Origin: Nocardia altamirensis NBRC 108246
Lineage (GTDB): Bacteria; Actinomycetota; Actinomycetes; Mycobacteriales; Mycobacteriaceae
Reading direction: 5' to 3'
Length of the DNA: 58,695 bases
Assembly: GCF_001612685.1 (NCBI RefSeq)
Contig: NZ_BDAY01000044.1
Location: 1-58,695, forward strand
Shown here: positions 42,388 to 49,994 of the stretch, piece by piece
Position numbering within the stretch: the stretch's first letter is position 1
How the letters are laid out: the number at the start of each line of letters is the position of its first letter
Position numbers and translations under genes: made by a program
The notes under the pieces: generated by a model
Database searches by the model: none
The model's input: the letters and a program-made list of their open reading frames with translations, nothing else
What the model was told of the DNA's origin: nothing

Positions 42388-43185
42388 TCAGACCCCGACC
42401 GCGTGGGCGACGACGATCGACTTGTCGTCGTGTCGCTTGGAACGTGGCTGTAGCTGCCCACAAGGATCGACCTCCGCTTCCCATTCCTGGCATCGAGCCA
42501 GGAGGCGAGTCAGGCCAGGGGTGTCCATCTGTGCGACTTCAGCCCACGAAATGCTCAAGGGGCGAAGAGGGTTCGATGCACCGTCTGTTGCGAGCACAAT
42601 CCAGTCGATCTCCTGAAGCCGATAGTTGGCAACGATCGCATGGTCGGCCGCGGAAGGGTCGGCCTCCGCGATCCAGTAGCCGTCCGGTCGGTTACGACGT
42701 TCGCGTTGGCGGCGCTGCAACGACCGCAACAAGCTGTAATGGTGCTGGTCGTACCCACTCCCGGAGGCCAGCCTCTCTCTGTACCGCTCAGACTCCGGCA
42801 AGTTCAGTTCCGCCATGCGTCTGTCAGTGATCAGGTCATGGGAACCGTCACGCCCAACCACAACAGGCGAGTCGCCGAGTACGAGCAAATCTGCGGTCCC
42901 CTGGTTCGTGCGGAGGACCGACACTGTGCTGGACGGCGCCTGGCCCGGCTGAAGCCGCAGCACGCTCGCCGTTGCTGCGATGGCGTCGGACAAGATCGTC
43001 CGAAGATCCTGGCTGCTGTCGAGTCGGCGGTTGAGTTCCTCGGCGAGTACGTCGACGTAGGCACTCGCTGAAGGCATATCCGGATCGAACGCGGTTGCTC
43101 CATCCAGCAGGACAACACCATTCGCAGCCACCAGCACCCGGTCATCACCCGACCGCGCTGGCAGTTGTGCAGTGGAGATGTTCAT
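42388..43185 (-). CDS. PP2C-like protein phosphatase, 265 aa
   Basis: This is a PPM/PP2C-type fold in minimal form. A metal-binding aspartate lies in RSGDDRVLV and another in VVLLDGAT. STVSVLR, LLVLGDSPVVV, WIVLATDGAS and C-terminal HDDKSIVVA complete the motif series. PP2C enzymes remove phosphate from Ser/Thr, usually opposing Hanks kinases. The start ATG 43185 overlaps the upstream HTH gene stop (ATGA), so the two proteins are coupled. No kinase or vWA gene is adjacent. The reading suggests a signalling or defence accessory module, but no activity is shown. Confidence 0.82.
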   Translation of the reverse strand: MNISTAQLPARSGDDRVLVAANGVVLLDGATAFDPDMPSASAYVDVLAEELNRRLDSSQDLRTILSDAIAATASVLRLQPGQAPSSTVSVLRTNQGTADLLVLGDSPVVVGRDGSHDLITDRRMAELNLPESERYRERLASGSGYDQHHYSLLRSLQRRQRERRNRPDGYWIAEADPSAADHAIVANYRLQEIDWIVLATDGASNPLRPLSISWAEVAQMDTPGLTRLLARCQEWEAEVDPCGQLQPRSKRHDDKSIVVAHAVGV

Positions 43186-44015
43186 GCGCGGTCCGAGTAG
43201 GGACCGGCGATCAGCCTGGTATCGATGACAGTGAAATCCGCAGTGAAGTCGCATTCGACCACGCCGCTGATGAAGGTTGATGACGGCTCGAACACCTCGG
43301 CTAGGTTCAGATCGAGCCAGCGTGCAACTCCGAGTGATCCCACGCTCGTGACGCCAGCGATATGTACGACGATTCGACCGCCGTCTTGTCGTCGTGAGAA
43401 GTATCCGACATCGGTTCGCGTCGCACTGTCGCGGCGATAGGGTGAGATGTAGTGCTGGCTGGTCCGCGAGTCTGCGATCGACCACCCGTCTTCGTCGGTC
43501 CGTCGGAAACTAAGGACTGGGTCGTCGCTGAGCAGGGAGCGTGCGATTGGAGCAGACTTCGGCCCGCAGATGACGACCACATCCCCGGCGGGAAGCTCCG
43601 CGAAATCTCGATCGATCGCAAATCGGCTACTGGACAAAGCAAGTCGCCCAGTCGTTGCTTCGATTGCTTCTTGCGTAGCCTGATCGGCGGCGTCGAAGAA
43701 CGGCCGTTCGCGGCCCTCCTCGAACCCGAACCGTCGAGGGATTCCAATTGCGATCGGACCGACGCCAAAGAAGGCGCGTTCGGCACGCGGTGCTTCACTT
43801 CGGATCTGGGTGATCCGCCCTTTCGTGATGCCGAGCCGCTCGGCGATCTCGACGTAGCTCATCCCGGAACGGTTGGCTTCCTCGATCGCAGCCTTCCGGA
43901 GTCGCGCCAGCTCTGTCACGCGCTGCTGGTACCTGATCATCAACTCCGAGGCTCGCTGACCACGGCGGATAGGGTCCGGGTCGTTCCGGACCTGTTCGAA
44001 GTCATCCGCAGTCAC
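43182..44015 (-). CDS. HTH regulator with unrecognised C-terminal sensor-like domain, 277 aa
   Basis: Residues 25-75 hold a sigma-70 region-4-like HTH (LRKAAIEEANRSGMSYVEIAERLGITKGRIT, of which SYVEIAERLGITKGRIT is the HTH core). After a linker, an alpha/beta domain spans about 110-270, with strands such as DVVVICGPKSAPIARSLL, VGYFSRRQ and RIVVHIAGVTSVGSLGVARWL. I do not recognise this domain. It looks like a Rossmann-type ligand-binding sensor. GTG 44015 is the start. The PP2C gene overlaps its end. A GAGTTTAGGGGGG inverted repeat and half-site lie directly upstream, so autoregulation is likely. Confidence 0.75.
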   Translation of the reverse strand: MTADDFEQVRNDPDPIRRGQRASELMIRYQQRVTELARLRKAAIEEANRSGMSYVEIAERLGITKGRITQIRSEAPRAERAFFGVGPIAIGIPRRFGFEEGRERPFFDAADQATQEAIEATTGRLALSSSRFAIDRDFAELPAGDVVVICGPKSAPIARSLLSDDPVLSFRRTDEDGWSIADSRTSQHYISPYRRDSATRTDVGYFSRRQDGGRIVVHIAGVTSVGSLGVARWLDLNLAEVFEPSSTFISGVVECDFTADFTVIDTRLIAGPYSDRA

Positions 44016-44021
44016 GGCTCC

Positions 44022-44121
44022 GAGTTTAGAGGCGCTTGACGCTGTTTTCCGGCAGGCGTAGCCTCGGGTTTATCCCCCCTAAACTCGACTTCGGACATCT
44101 TCGACTTGGAGTTTAGGGGGG
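44022..44121. promoter_or_regulatory. Operator-like GAGTTTAGGGGGG inverted repeat in a divergent region
   Basis: CCCCCCTAAACTC (44074-44086) and GAGTTTAGGGGGG (44109-44121) are a perfect 13-bp inverted repeat with a 22-base spacer. A third partial site, GAGTTTAGAGGCG, starts at 44022, seven bases before the HTH start. The region separates the HTH/PP2C pair from the small gene starting at 44170. Confidence 0.7.
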
Positions 44122-44169
44122 CTAAACCACAGGCTGTCAGTTACCGCCGCGACCAGGGGGTCCCGATCA

Positions 44170-44460
44170 ATGCCTGACAAGAAGCTCACCGTCGAACGGA
44201 TCGAAGAGCGGCTCGAACGAGAGAAACGCTTGGCTCGTGACATCGGTTGTCCGACAACGGAATTGCCGACCGTCGACAACAGCTACACGCCCGTATGGTC
44301 GTGTCGCGCCGACCCAGGGCCGATGACAACCGAGCAAGCCCATTTAGCGATGCAAGTGCACCTGGAGTGCAGCGTGGACAGGTGCCGAGTTCGCCGACGT
44401 GCCAGATGCAAGCTTGTCAAGGAGCGCCGGATGGTTCTCGACGAGCGGGCAGAGCCGTGA
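44170..44460 (+). CDS. Small hypothetical protein, 96 aa
   Basis: The N-terminus is a charged helix (MPDKKLTVERIEERLEREKRLARDIG). A middle part, TTELPTVDNSYTPVWSCRADPGPMTTEQAHLAM, and a Cys/Arg-rich end (CSVDRCRVRRRARCKLV) follow. ATG 44170 has AGGGGG upstream. It is divergent from the HTH/PP2C pair across a palindromic operator. It resembles short actinobacterial hypothetical proteins found in accessory islands. The cysteines could bind a metal. Function unknown. Confidence 0.65.
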   Translation: MPDKKLTVERIEERLEREKRLARDIGCPTTELPTVDNSYTPVWSCRADPGPMTTEQAHLAMQVHLECSVDRCRVRRRARCKLVKERRMVLDERAEP

Positions 44461-44744
44461 TGAACGTCGAGTCGTCTCCGCACCAGGAAGAGCCGGACTT
44501 TCATCTGGCTATCACGTTGCGGGGCGAGCGTTGGACTTCACCGCGCACCTTCGCCCGGCGTTGTTTCCGTCGAGGAGCAGCGCAGGCGCTCTTGTTTCGA
44601 TCAGGTCGACGTAATCCCCAGCATCGCAACAGGTTTGCATCGACTACTGAACGAACGACTTGCGCCTTGACCACGACAGCGCGCCGCGGACCGGTTCGAA
44701 TCCGAGTCGAGAGGGCCCCAAATGACCTCGACGCACCACACTAG
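44460..44744 (+). CDS. Possible hypothetical protein, 94 aa
   Basis: The ATG at 44460 overlaps the preceding stop (TGATGA), which suggests coupling. It starts MNVESSPHQEEPDFHLAITL, then becomes strongly Arg/Thr/Ser-rich. That composition is common in non-coding frames of GC-rich DNA, and a second frame here is also open. Either the gene is short and frameshifted after about 20 residues, or the ORF is fortuitous. Confidence 0.3.
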   Translation: MNVESSPHQEEPDFHLAITLRGERWTSPRTFARRCFRRGAAQALLFRSGRRNPQHRNRFASTTERTTCALTTTARRGPVRIRVERAPNDLDAPH

Positions 44745-44876
44745 AGACCCGCCGCTTCGGATTCGATACTGGAGCAACGTATTTCGATAGCGGCCTTGGT
44801 CGATCGATGTCAGACTTGGGACGCTCCAAGCGACACCCTCTAGGGTTTCGATGCAGCCCGGGGGTTGTCTGAATCG

Positions 44877-44894
44877 CGGACACGACCGTGTCCG
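44877..44894. promoter_or_regulatory. CGGACACG-AC-CGTGTCCG palindrome
   Basis: A perfect 8-bp inverted repeat with a two-base centre lies 29 bp before the secreted cysteine-protein gene. It resembles a repressor operator. Confidence 0.5.
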
Positions 44895-44922
44895 ATTACG
44901 CCTGGATTCCTAGGGGGGAATC

Positions 44923-45279
44923 ATGCGGAACATCATCCGTCCGTTCGCGACTGCGTTCATAGTCGCTGCACTCGCCCTCGGTGCCGGTTCTGCCGAACTC
45001 GTAGCACCTGCGCAAGCAACTCCGTCCACTACGCACGGACCGTGCCTGTTCGGTCATGTCGATCCGAACGACAGCAACTCCGCTTGTCGTTTCAACGGCC
45101 AACCTCCGGAGACAACGGCGCGACCTGATGGCTCGCCCGCCCTGTCCTGTAGCCGATTGAATAAGGGACAAAACGTCCGGACACATGACGGATTGGGCTG
45201 GCGCTACTGGATATGCAGCAGTCGCCGGGACCAGTGGGGCAACACCTATTACGAATGGGATGAAATCCTGGGTATGTAG
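44923..45279 (+). CDS. Secreted four-cysteine protein, 118 aa
   Basis: A Sec signal peptide (RPFATAFIVAALALGAGSAEL, cleavage near AQAT) precedes a mature chain of about 85 residues with four cysteines (GPCLFG, SACRFN, LSCSRL, WICSSR) and an aromatic acidic end (NTYYEWDEILGM). AGGGGGGAATC precedes ATG 44923. The four Cys probably make two disulphides. No family is recognised. It belongs to the less GC-rich accessory stretch, with a Clp_N gene 15 bp downstream that may be cotranscribed. Confidence 0.72.
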   Translation: MRNIIRPFATAFIVAALALGAGSAELVAPAQATPSTTHGPCLFGHVDPNDSNSACRFNGQPPETTARPDGSPALSCSRLNKGQNVRTHDGLGWRYWICSSRRDQWGNTYYEWDEILGM

Positions 45280-45294
45280 AGAGAGGATGGACCC

Positions 45295-45603
45295 GTGACT
45301 GCCGCTGACGAGATCATGAAGACGCCCGAGTACTACGCAGTCCTGGCCTCTGCGGAACAGATCTCCCGTGAACGAGGAGACGGATACGTAGGCGTCGAAC
45401 ACCTCGTACTGGCAGTGCTGTCCGATCAGGACGCCATCCCAACCTTCGAACTCCGGCATCGGATGGGGGTAGACCCGGACGAGCTCGCTCGGCGACTGGC
45501 CCTGTTCTTGGATTCCCCTGTCCCGGCGCCGGGCAACCACAGGGTCCGGTTCCTCGACGGGACAACAGCCGAGTATCCGACAGAGGAAGAAGCGGCGAAG
45601 TAG
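45295..45603 (+). CDS. Stand-alone Clp N-terminal-domain protein, 102 aa
   Basis: It is related to the Clp_N repeat of ClpA/ClpC: VLASAEQISRERGDGYVGVEHLVLAVLSD matches one repeat (helix, GxEHLLLALL-type core). It lacks any AAA+ domain and has at most one and a half repeats. The C-terminal third is acidic. GTG 45295 has AGAGG upstream. Stand-alone Clp_N proteins can bind arginine-phosphorylated or other client proteins and may act as adaptors. It sits directly after a secreted protein gene, so a shared role is possible but unsupported. Confidence 0.72.
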   Translation: MTAADEIMKTPEYYAVLASAEQISRERGDGYVGVEHLVLAVLSDQDAIPTFELRHRMGVDPDELARRLALFLDSPVPAPGNHRVRFLDGTTAEYPTEEEAAK

Positions 45604-45627
45604 CAGAACCGATTTCAGGAGTACGGC

Positions 45628-46806
45628 TCAGCCGAAGCAGTGCCCTTCGCCGCGATAGGTCGGGACGGTGACCCTGGTTCCGTCGGCCTCGACCAGGTGC
45701 ACCTTGTCGAAACGTTCGAAGAGCTCGCCCGCCTTGGCGTGCCGGAACCAGACCCGGTCGCCGATGCGCAGCTCCGAGGCACCGGTCAGCGGGGTCTGCA
45801 CCTCGCCGGCCCCCTCAGCGCCGATCAAACGTAACCCCGTGGGCCACACCGGCTTCGGCACCCGCGACGGACCGGTCGGGCCGGAGGCGATATAGCCGCC
45901 CGAGAACACTGTCGCGATGGACGGCGTCGGGCGGCGCAGGACCGAAGTGGCGAAGAACAGGGCGGGACGCGGGGTGAAGGAGCGGTAGTGGTCGAACAGG
46001 GTCGGCACGTACAGCCCGGAACCCGCGGTCACCTCGGTGACATCCGGATCGACGATGCTGACCTCGATCGAGCCGGTGCCGCCGCTGTTGACGATCTCCA
46101 GCTTGCCGGTCACCGAACGCACGGCGTCGACAACTCGCTTGCGGCGCTTGGTGATTTCCGCAGCCGACACCCGCTTCATCAGGCGCACCGCGACATTACT
46201 GTCGGGCAGGCCCGCGATCTGCGCCTCATAGGTCATCAGACCGACAACGTCGAAACCGCGGCGCAATGCCTCTGCCGCGAGCGTGGCCGCCTGTTCGGGG
46301 GCGTGTACCGGTGAACGGTGTGCGCCGAGGTGCAGCGGGCCGATACGTAGGGAGGCGTCGACGTCCAGACAGACCCGCGGGCGCACCAGGTCGGTGCCCA
46401 CCGCAGCGCGGATCAACTCCAACTGGGCGACGTCATCGACCATCAGGGTGATGGAGCGGAGCAGCGTCTCGTCGGTGGCGAGCTCGGCGAGTGCGGCACG
46501 GTCGACGGTCGGATACCCGAGCAGGACGTCGCGGGCACCGCGACGAACCAGCCAGATGGCTTCGGAGAGGGAGTAGGCCATGATGCCGGCGAGACCGCCT
46601 GCTGCGGTGAGTTCACCGCCGAGCACTTCCTCGAGGATGGCGCGACAGCGCACAGCTTTGCTGGCGACACGCACCGGGACTCCGCCCGCGCGGCGCACCA
46701 GGTCGGCGACGTTCGCACGCAAGGCGGTCAGATCGAGAGCGGCAAGCGGTGGATCGAGCTCGGCAGTGGCCGCGTGCAGGCCGGCAATCGGCGACAAGTC
46801 CGTCAT
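45628..46806 (-). CDS. Alanine-racemase N-fold PLP protein (D-threonine-aldolase-like), 392 aa
   Basis: This is a fold type III PLP enzyme. The lysine is in VRVASKAVR near residue 50, followed by TLMVDDVAQLEL, VCLDVDASLRIG and the phosphate-binding NSGGTGSIE. The C-terminal beta-domain contains GDRVWFRHAKAGEL and ends GEGHCFG, like the D-threonine aldolase/D-serine dehydratase group with its metal-binding His/Cys. Likely reactions are aldol cleavage, dehydration or racemisation of a D-amino acid. ATG 46806 is chosen; a TTG four codons upstream is weaker. Upstream on the same strand is a TetR-like protein without a DNA-binding domain. Confidence 0.85.
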   Translation of the reverse strand: MTDLSPIAGLHAATAELDPPLAALDLTALRANVADLVRRAGGVPVRVASKAVRCRAILEEVLGGELTAAGGLAGIMAYSLSEAIWLVRRGARDVLLGYPTVDRAALAELATDETLLRSITLMVDDVAQLELIRAAVGTDLVRPRVCLDVDASLRIGPLHLGAHRSPVHAPEQAATLAAEALRRGFDVVGLMTYEAQIAGLPDSNVAVRLMKRVSAAEITKRRKRVVDAVRSVTGKLEIVNSGGTGSIEVSIVDPDVTEVTAGSGLYVPTLFDHYRSFTPRPALFFATSVLRRPTPSIATVFSGGYIASGPTGPSRVPKPVWPTGLRLIGAEGAGEVQTPLTGASELRIGDRVWFRHAKAGELFERFDKVHLVEADGTRVTVPTYRGEGHCFG

Positions 46807-46893
46807 ACGAACCACCAAACCACCTAACTGGTCAAACGTCCAGTAATTGTGATGACTCGTTTACCGAGGTCACCGCACCTCGGCGGCGGATAG

Positions 46894-47373
46894 TTAGACT
46901 TCGGCGGCCCGGGTAGCCAGGCTGCTCACCAGATCGTCGAGGACCACGAGCATTGTCTCGTCATTGCAGTCGGCAAGCCAGCGCAACACGGTGCCCTGCA
47001 GTACCGACACGGCATAGGCCGCGATGGCCTCGACCGGCTCCAACCACTGCGCGCCCGAACGGTCCGCGCACAACTGCAAGAAGGCAGCGACTTCGATGTC
47101 CATCTCGCGATAGGCGGCGGTCGCGGTCGGGTCGCCGATGCACTCGGTCTGCGCTGCCCAACGCACCCGCAATGTCTGCACCGTCGCCTCGTAGGCCTGG
47201 ACCTGCTTGGATGGCGCAGCCTTGACCAGCGGCCAGTAGGCGCTGACCCCGGCATGCAGCAGCACCCGAAGCGCGCGAACACCCCCGTGATCCAACGAGG
47301 CGGCCGCCTTCTCGACTGCCTCGCAGATGGTCGGCCGTAGCCGCACCTCTGCAATATCCGTACGTACGCTCAA
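46894..47373 (-). CDS. TetR C-terminal-domain-like protein lacking an HTH, 159 aa
   Basis: The sequence resembles the ligand-binding helices of TetR-family regulators (AVEKAAASLDHGGVRALRVLLHAG, a typical YEATVQTLRVRW helix, then EPVEAIAAYAVSVLQGTVLRWL). The first 25 residues read LSVRTDIAEVRLRPTICEA and contain no helix-turn-helix. I start at TTG 47373 because GAGGGAG lies six bases upstream. Frame extension to 47472 also lacks an HTH. It may be a degraded regulator or an anti-regulator that forms mixed dimers. Confidence 0.6.
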   Translation of the reverse strand: MSVRTDIAEVRLRPTICEAVEKAAASLDHGGVRALRVLLHAGVSAYWPLVKAAPSKQVQAYEATVQTLRVRWAAQTECIGDPTATAAYREMDIEVAAFLQLCADRSGAQWLEPVEAIAAYAVSVLQGTVLRWLADCNDETMLVVLDDLVSSLATRAAEV

Positions 47374-47789
47374 CGACGACTCCCTCGGCGAAAGAAACTC
47401 GCGCACCCTCGTCGGCGCGACTCGCTGAACATGGCGGGCATCTCGCTGGAAACCCCAGGCTGCCCGGTCCAACGTTCATCAATGGTAGAGGGTTTTCGGG
47501 GTTTAAGAACAGGTTCAGTGGGTATTTCCAGACCGAAAGAATGTTTTGTTACCCAAACGGAATGGTGGGGGCACCACCCCGGCCTGCCCGGAAATCCCTC
47601 CCTCGGGACCACTCTCAGTACTGCCCGACCGAGAACGTGGCCGTTGTCTACAGTACGGGCGAGTACTGACGACCCTCGAATCGTGTGGCCGATCCCACAG
47701 TCGAACCACCCAAATCGGTCATCTGACGGGCCGACGCTCGTTCCGAGAACGTCACCCGCCCGACCGCTGCGGGCCGTTAGCCTGAACAA
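47374..47789. other. Divergent intergenic region with CAGTAC motifs
   Basis: This 416-bp stretch between the TetR-like gene (reverse) and the phosphatase gene (forward) holds no convincing ORF. It contains CAGTACTG (47616-47623) and CAGTAC-GGGCGA-GTACTG (47651-47668), which look like related operator sites. The left part is AT-richer and probably holds promoters. Confidence 0.5.
47616..47668. promoter_or_regulatory. CAGTAC operator-like repeats
   Basis: CAGTACTG at 47616-47623 and the spaced palindrome CAGTAC-N6-GTACTG at 47651-47668 share one half-site. The region lies 121 bp or more upstream of the phosphatase start. Confidence 0.35.
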
Positions 47790-48536
47790 GTGACTCTTTC
47801 GCCCTCTGCCGACCAGTACTTCCTGTCCGGCACCTTCAATTTCCGCGACCTGGGCGGGCTGCGCACCGTCGACGGCGCGAAGGTCAGGCCCGGTGTCCTG
47901 CTGCGCTCGGCGCAGCTGACCGGGCTCGACGAGGCAGGCCTTGCGGCACTGGGACAGCTGAAGGTCAGCGACGTGCACGACCTGCGCGGCGAGCGGGAGA
48001 TCGACCACATCGGCCACGACCGGGTGCCCGAGGGCGTCCGGGTGACCGTCACGCCGTTCGACTCGCGCATGGCGGCGGCACCGCCGCATCAGGCGACCGG
48101 CGACACGGCCTTCGCCCACATGCTCGAGGTTTATCGCATGTTCCCCGCACTGCCCGAAGCGCACGCCGCGATCACCGCCATCGCCGAGTCGATCGTGCGG
48201 GGCGAGGGCGCGGTGCTGGTGCACTGCGCGGCAGGCAAGGACCGCACCGGCTGGGCGATCGCCTCGCTGCTGCGTGCGGTCGGCGTCGCCGAGCCCGACG
48301 TGCACGCCGACTTCATGGCGAGCAACGGCGCCATCCCGGCCCTGCGCGCCATGATGACGACGAAACTGCTCGGCGGCGAAGAGCTCTCGGTCGACCTGCT
48401 CGGCGTGCGCGAGGAGTATCTGAAGATCGGCACCGAATCGATGATCGAATTACACGGCGACATCGACACCTATCTGACGACCGCGGGCATCACCCCGGAG
48501 CTGCGCGCCACCCTGCGGGAACGGATGCTGGAGTGA
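47790..48536 (+). CDS. Protein-tyrosine phosphatase, MptpB-like, 248 aa
   Basis: The CX5R signature is VHCAAGKDRTG with catalytic Cys146, close to the HCFAGKDRTG of mycobacterial MptpB and the wider Tyr/Ser/phosphoinositide phosphatase group. The N-terminus FNFRDLGGLRTVDGAKVRPGVLLRSAQL is also diagnostic. No signal peptide is seen. MptpB-type enzymes are dual-specificity and in pathogens are secreted; in environmental species the role is unclear. GTG 47790 starts the gene. It is convergent with the acyl-CoA synthetase gene, with 19 bp between stops. Confidence 0.9.
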   Translation: MTLSPSADQYFLSGTFNFRDLGGLRTVDGAKVRPGVLLRSAQLTGLDEAGLAALGQLKVSDVHDLRGEREIDHIGHDRVPEGVRVTVTPFDSRMAAAPPHQATGDTAFAHMLEVYRMFPALPEAHAAITAIAESIVRGEGAVLVHCAAGKDRTGWAIASLLRAVGVAEPDVHADFMASNGAIPALRAMMTTKLLGGEELSVDLLGVREEYLKIGTESMIELHGDIDTYLTTAGITPELRATLRERMLE

Positions 48537-48555
48537 CCCTCGTTGGGACACAACA

Positions 48556-49824
48556 TCATTCGTCCTGAGCCGGATCGCGCCGCACCAGCCCGTCGGCGTC
48601 GATGGTGACCTGATCGCCGGTGTGGAACCAGGTTCCGGCGAAGCGCGCCGCCGTTGCGGTCGGATCGTTCCAGTAGCGCGGGGCGATGTTCGGGCCACGG
48701 CACAGTAGTTCACCGCACCCGGCTTTCGCCTTCGGTCCCCACAGCGCCAATTCGGTACCGCCGAACGGGAATCCGAGCACCGCGTCGGAATCCGCGGCGG
48801 ACTCGGCCGCATCGTCGACCGCGAGGCCGATACCGCTGGTCTCGGTGGCGCCCCAGACCGACCACTGCCGCGCGGTGGGGAACATCGCGCGCAGTTCGGC
48901 AGCCAGGTCGGCGGGAGCGGCCTGCGCGGCAGCGGCGCGTTCGGCGCGGTGCCCGGCCTTGCTGATCCTGGCGATGCCCTCGGTGCTCAGCCCGTCCCCG
49001 CGCATGGCGGCCAGCTCGGGCAGCAGCCCGGCAAAGATCCGCGGCGTCGCGGACACCATGTCGATCCGTTCGGCCACAATGGCTTCCGCGAGATCGCGGG
49101 TGTCCCTGGCCAGCACGACGGTGCCGCCGACCGCGAAGGTCGGTAGCAACTGGTCGACGCAGCCACTGGCGTGCGCGAGGGGCAGCAACACCAGATTGCG
49201 CAGGCCGTCGGTCGGCAGATCGAGCGCGGCGACCACCGAACGGATTGCCGAGAGCAGGTTTTCGTTGGTCAGCTCCACCCCCTTGGGCGTGGCGGGGCCG
49301 AGCAGGCCACCACTGGTGTAGCTGAGCAACGCCAGATCACCCAGTGCCGCACCGTCATCGATGTACGCGGCGCCGTCGGGTAACTCGGCACCGCGGGCGA
49401 TTTCCCGCCCGAGCACGAAATCCGCACTGCTGTCGGCGATCACCTGTTCGGCGATCGCATCCGGCAGGCCGTCGTGCACGAGCACCGGCACCGCACCGCT
49501 CAGCAACGCGCCGAGAAACGCCTGCACCCAGCGGACCCCGGCGGGCATGTGCACCGCGACCCGGTCGCCGTAGCCGATGCCGTGTTCCTGCAGTCCGCCC
49601 GCGATGCGGGAGGCGCTGTGCCACAGCTCCCGATAGGTCATCCGCGGGCCGCCGACCTCGACCACTGCCTCGCGGGTCGAGAACGCGTGCACCTGTAAGT
49701 CGAGCAGCTCGGTGAGCGCTGGTGTGAGGTTGCCGTAGCGCAGCACTCCGTCGGCGCCACGCGCCAGCGGTGGATCACTGACATGCGGACGTTTCAGCGG
49801 GTATTCGACAAGCAACTGCGACAT
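48556..49824 (-). CDS. AMP-forming acyl-CoA synthetase lacking the C-terminal lid domain, 422 aa
   Basis: The N-terminal adenylation domain is complete: YTSGG...TPKGVELT (with a four-residue insertion in the P-loop), the WGATETSG A5 motif, and the WFHTGD ribose-binding aspartate near residue 400. The protein ends ten or so residues later (DGLVRRDPAQDE), so the C-terminal lid of about 110 residues with the catalytic lysine is missing. Either a truncation (pseudogene) or a natural lid-less form. GGAGGA precedes ATG 49824. An enoyl-CoA hydratase gene lies upstream on the same strand, suggesting fatty-acid or polyketide-starter metabolism. Confidence 0.82.
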   Translation of the reverse strand: MSQLLVEYPLKRPHVSDPPLARGADGVLRYGNLTPALTELLDLQVHAFSTREAVVEVGGPRMTYRELWHSASRIAGGLQEHGIGYGDRVAVHMPAGVRWVQAFLGALLSGAVPVLVHDGLPDAIAEQVIADSSADFVLGREIARGAELPDGAAYIDDGAALGDLALLSYTSGGLLGPATPKGVELTNENLLSAIRSVVAALDLPTDGLRNLVLLPLAHASGCVDQLLPTFAVGGTVVLARDTRDLAEAIVAERIDMVSATPRIFAGLLPELAAMRGDGLSTEGIARISKAGHRAERAAAAQAAPADLAAELRAMFPTARQWSVWGATETSGIGLAVDDAAESAADSDAVLGFPFGGTELALWGPKAKAGCGELLCRGPNIAPRYWNDPTATAARFAGTWFHTGDQVTIDADGLVRRDPAQDE

Positions 49825-49994
49825 CCGTCCTCCGCGCGCCCTCGAGTCAGCCAGGCACTGCGACTATATGACTCACATCACAGTATCGCGCGGATTCGGC
49901 GCGGATAGGCGGCGGACATGTCCGCCGTGTCCGCAACGTCGACGGAATGGCCCGAGCCGGAACGTCACCCGTCGGTGTGTCGCCGCCGATCAGC

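Noticed and set aside
42388..44460. TerY-P-type defence triad
   Set aside because: Only a PP2C is present; no vWA protein and no kinase are adjacent, so the name is not justified.
45295..45603. Truncated ClpC ATPase
   Set aside because: The frame is complete with its own start and no AAA+ remnant follows, so a stand-alone Clp_N protein is more likely.
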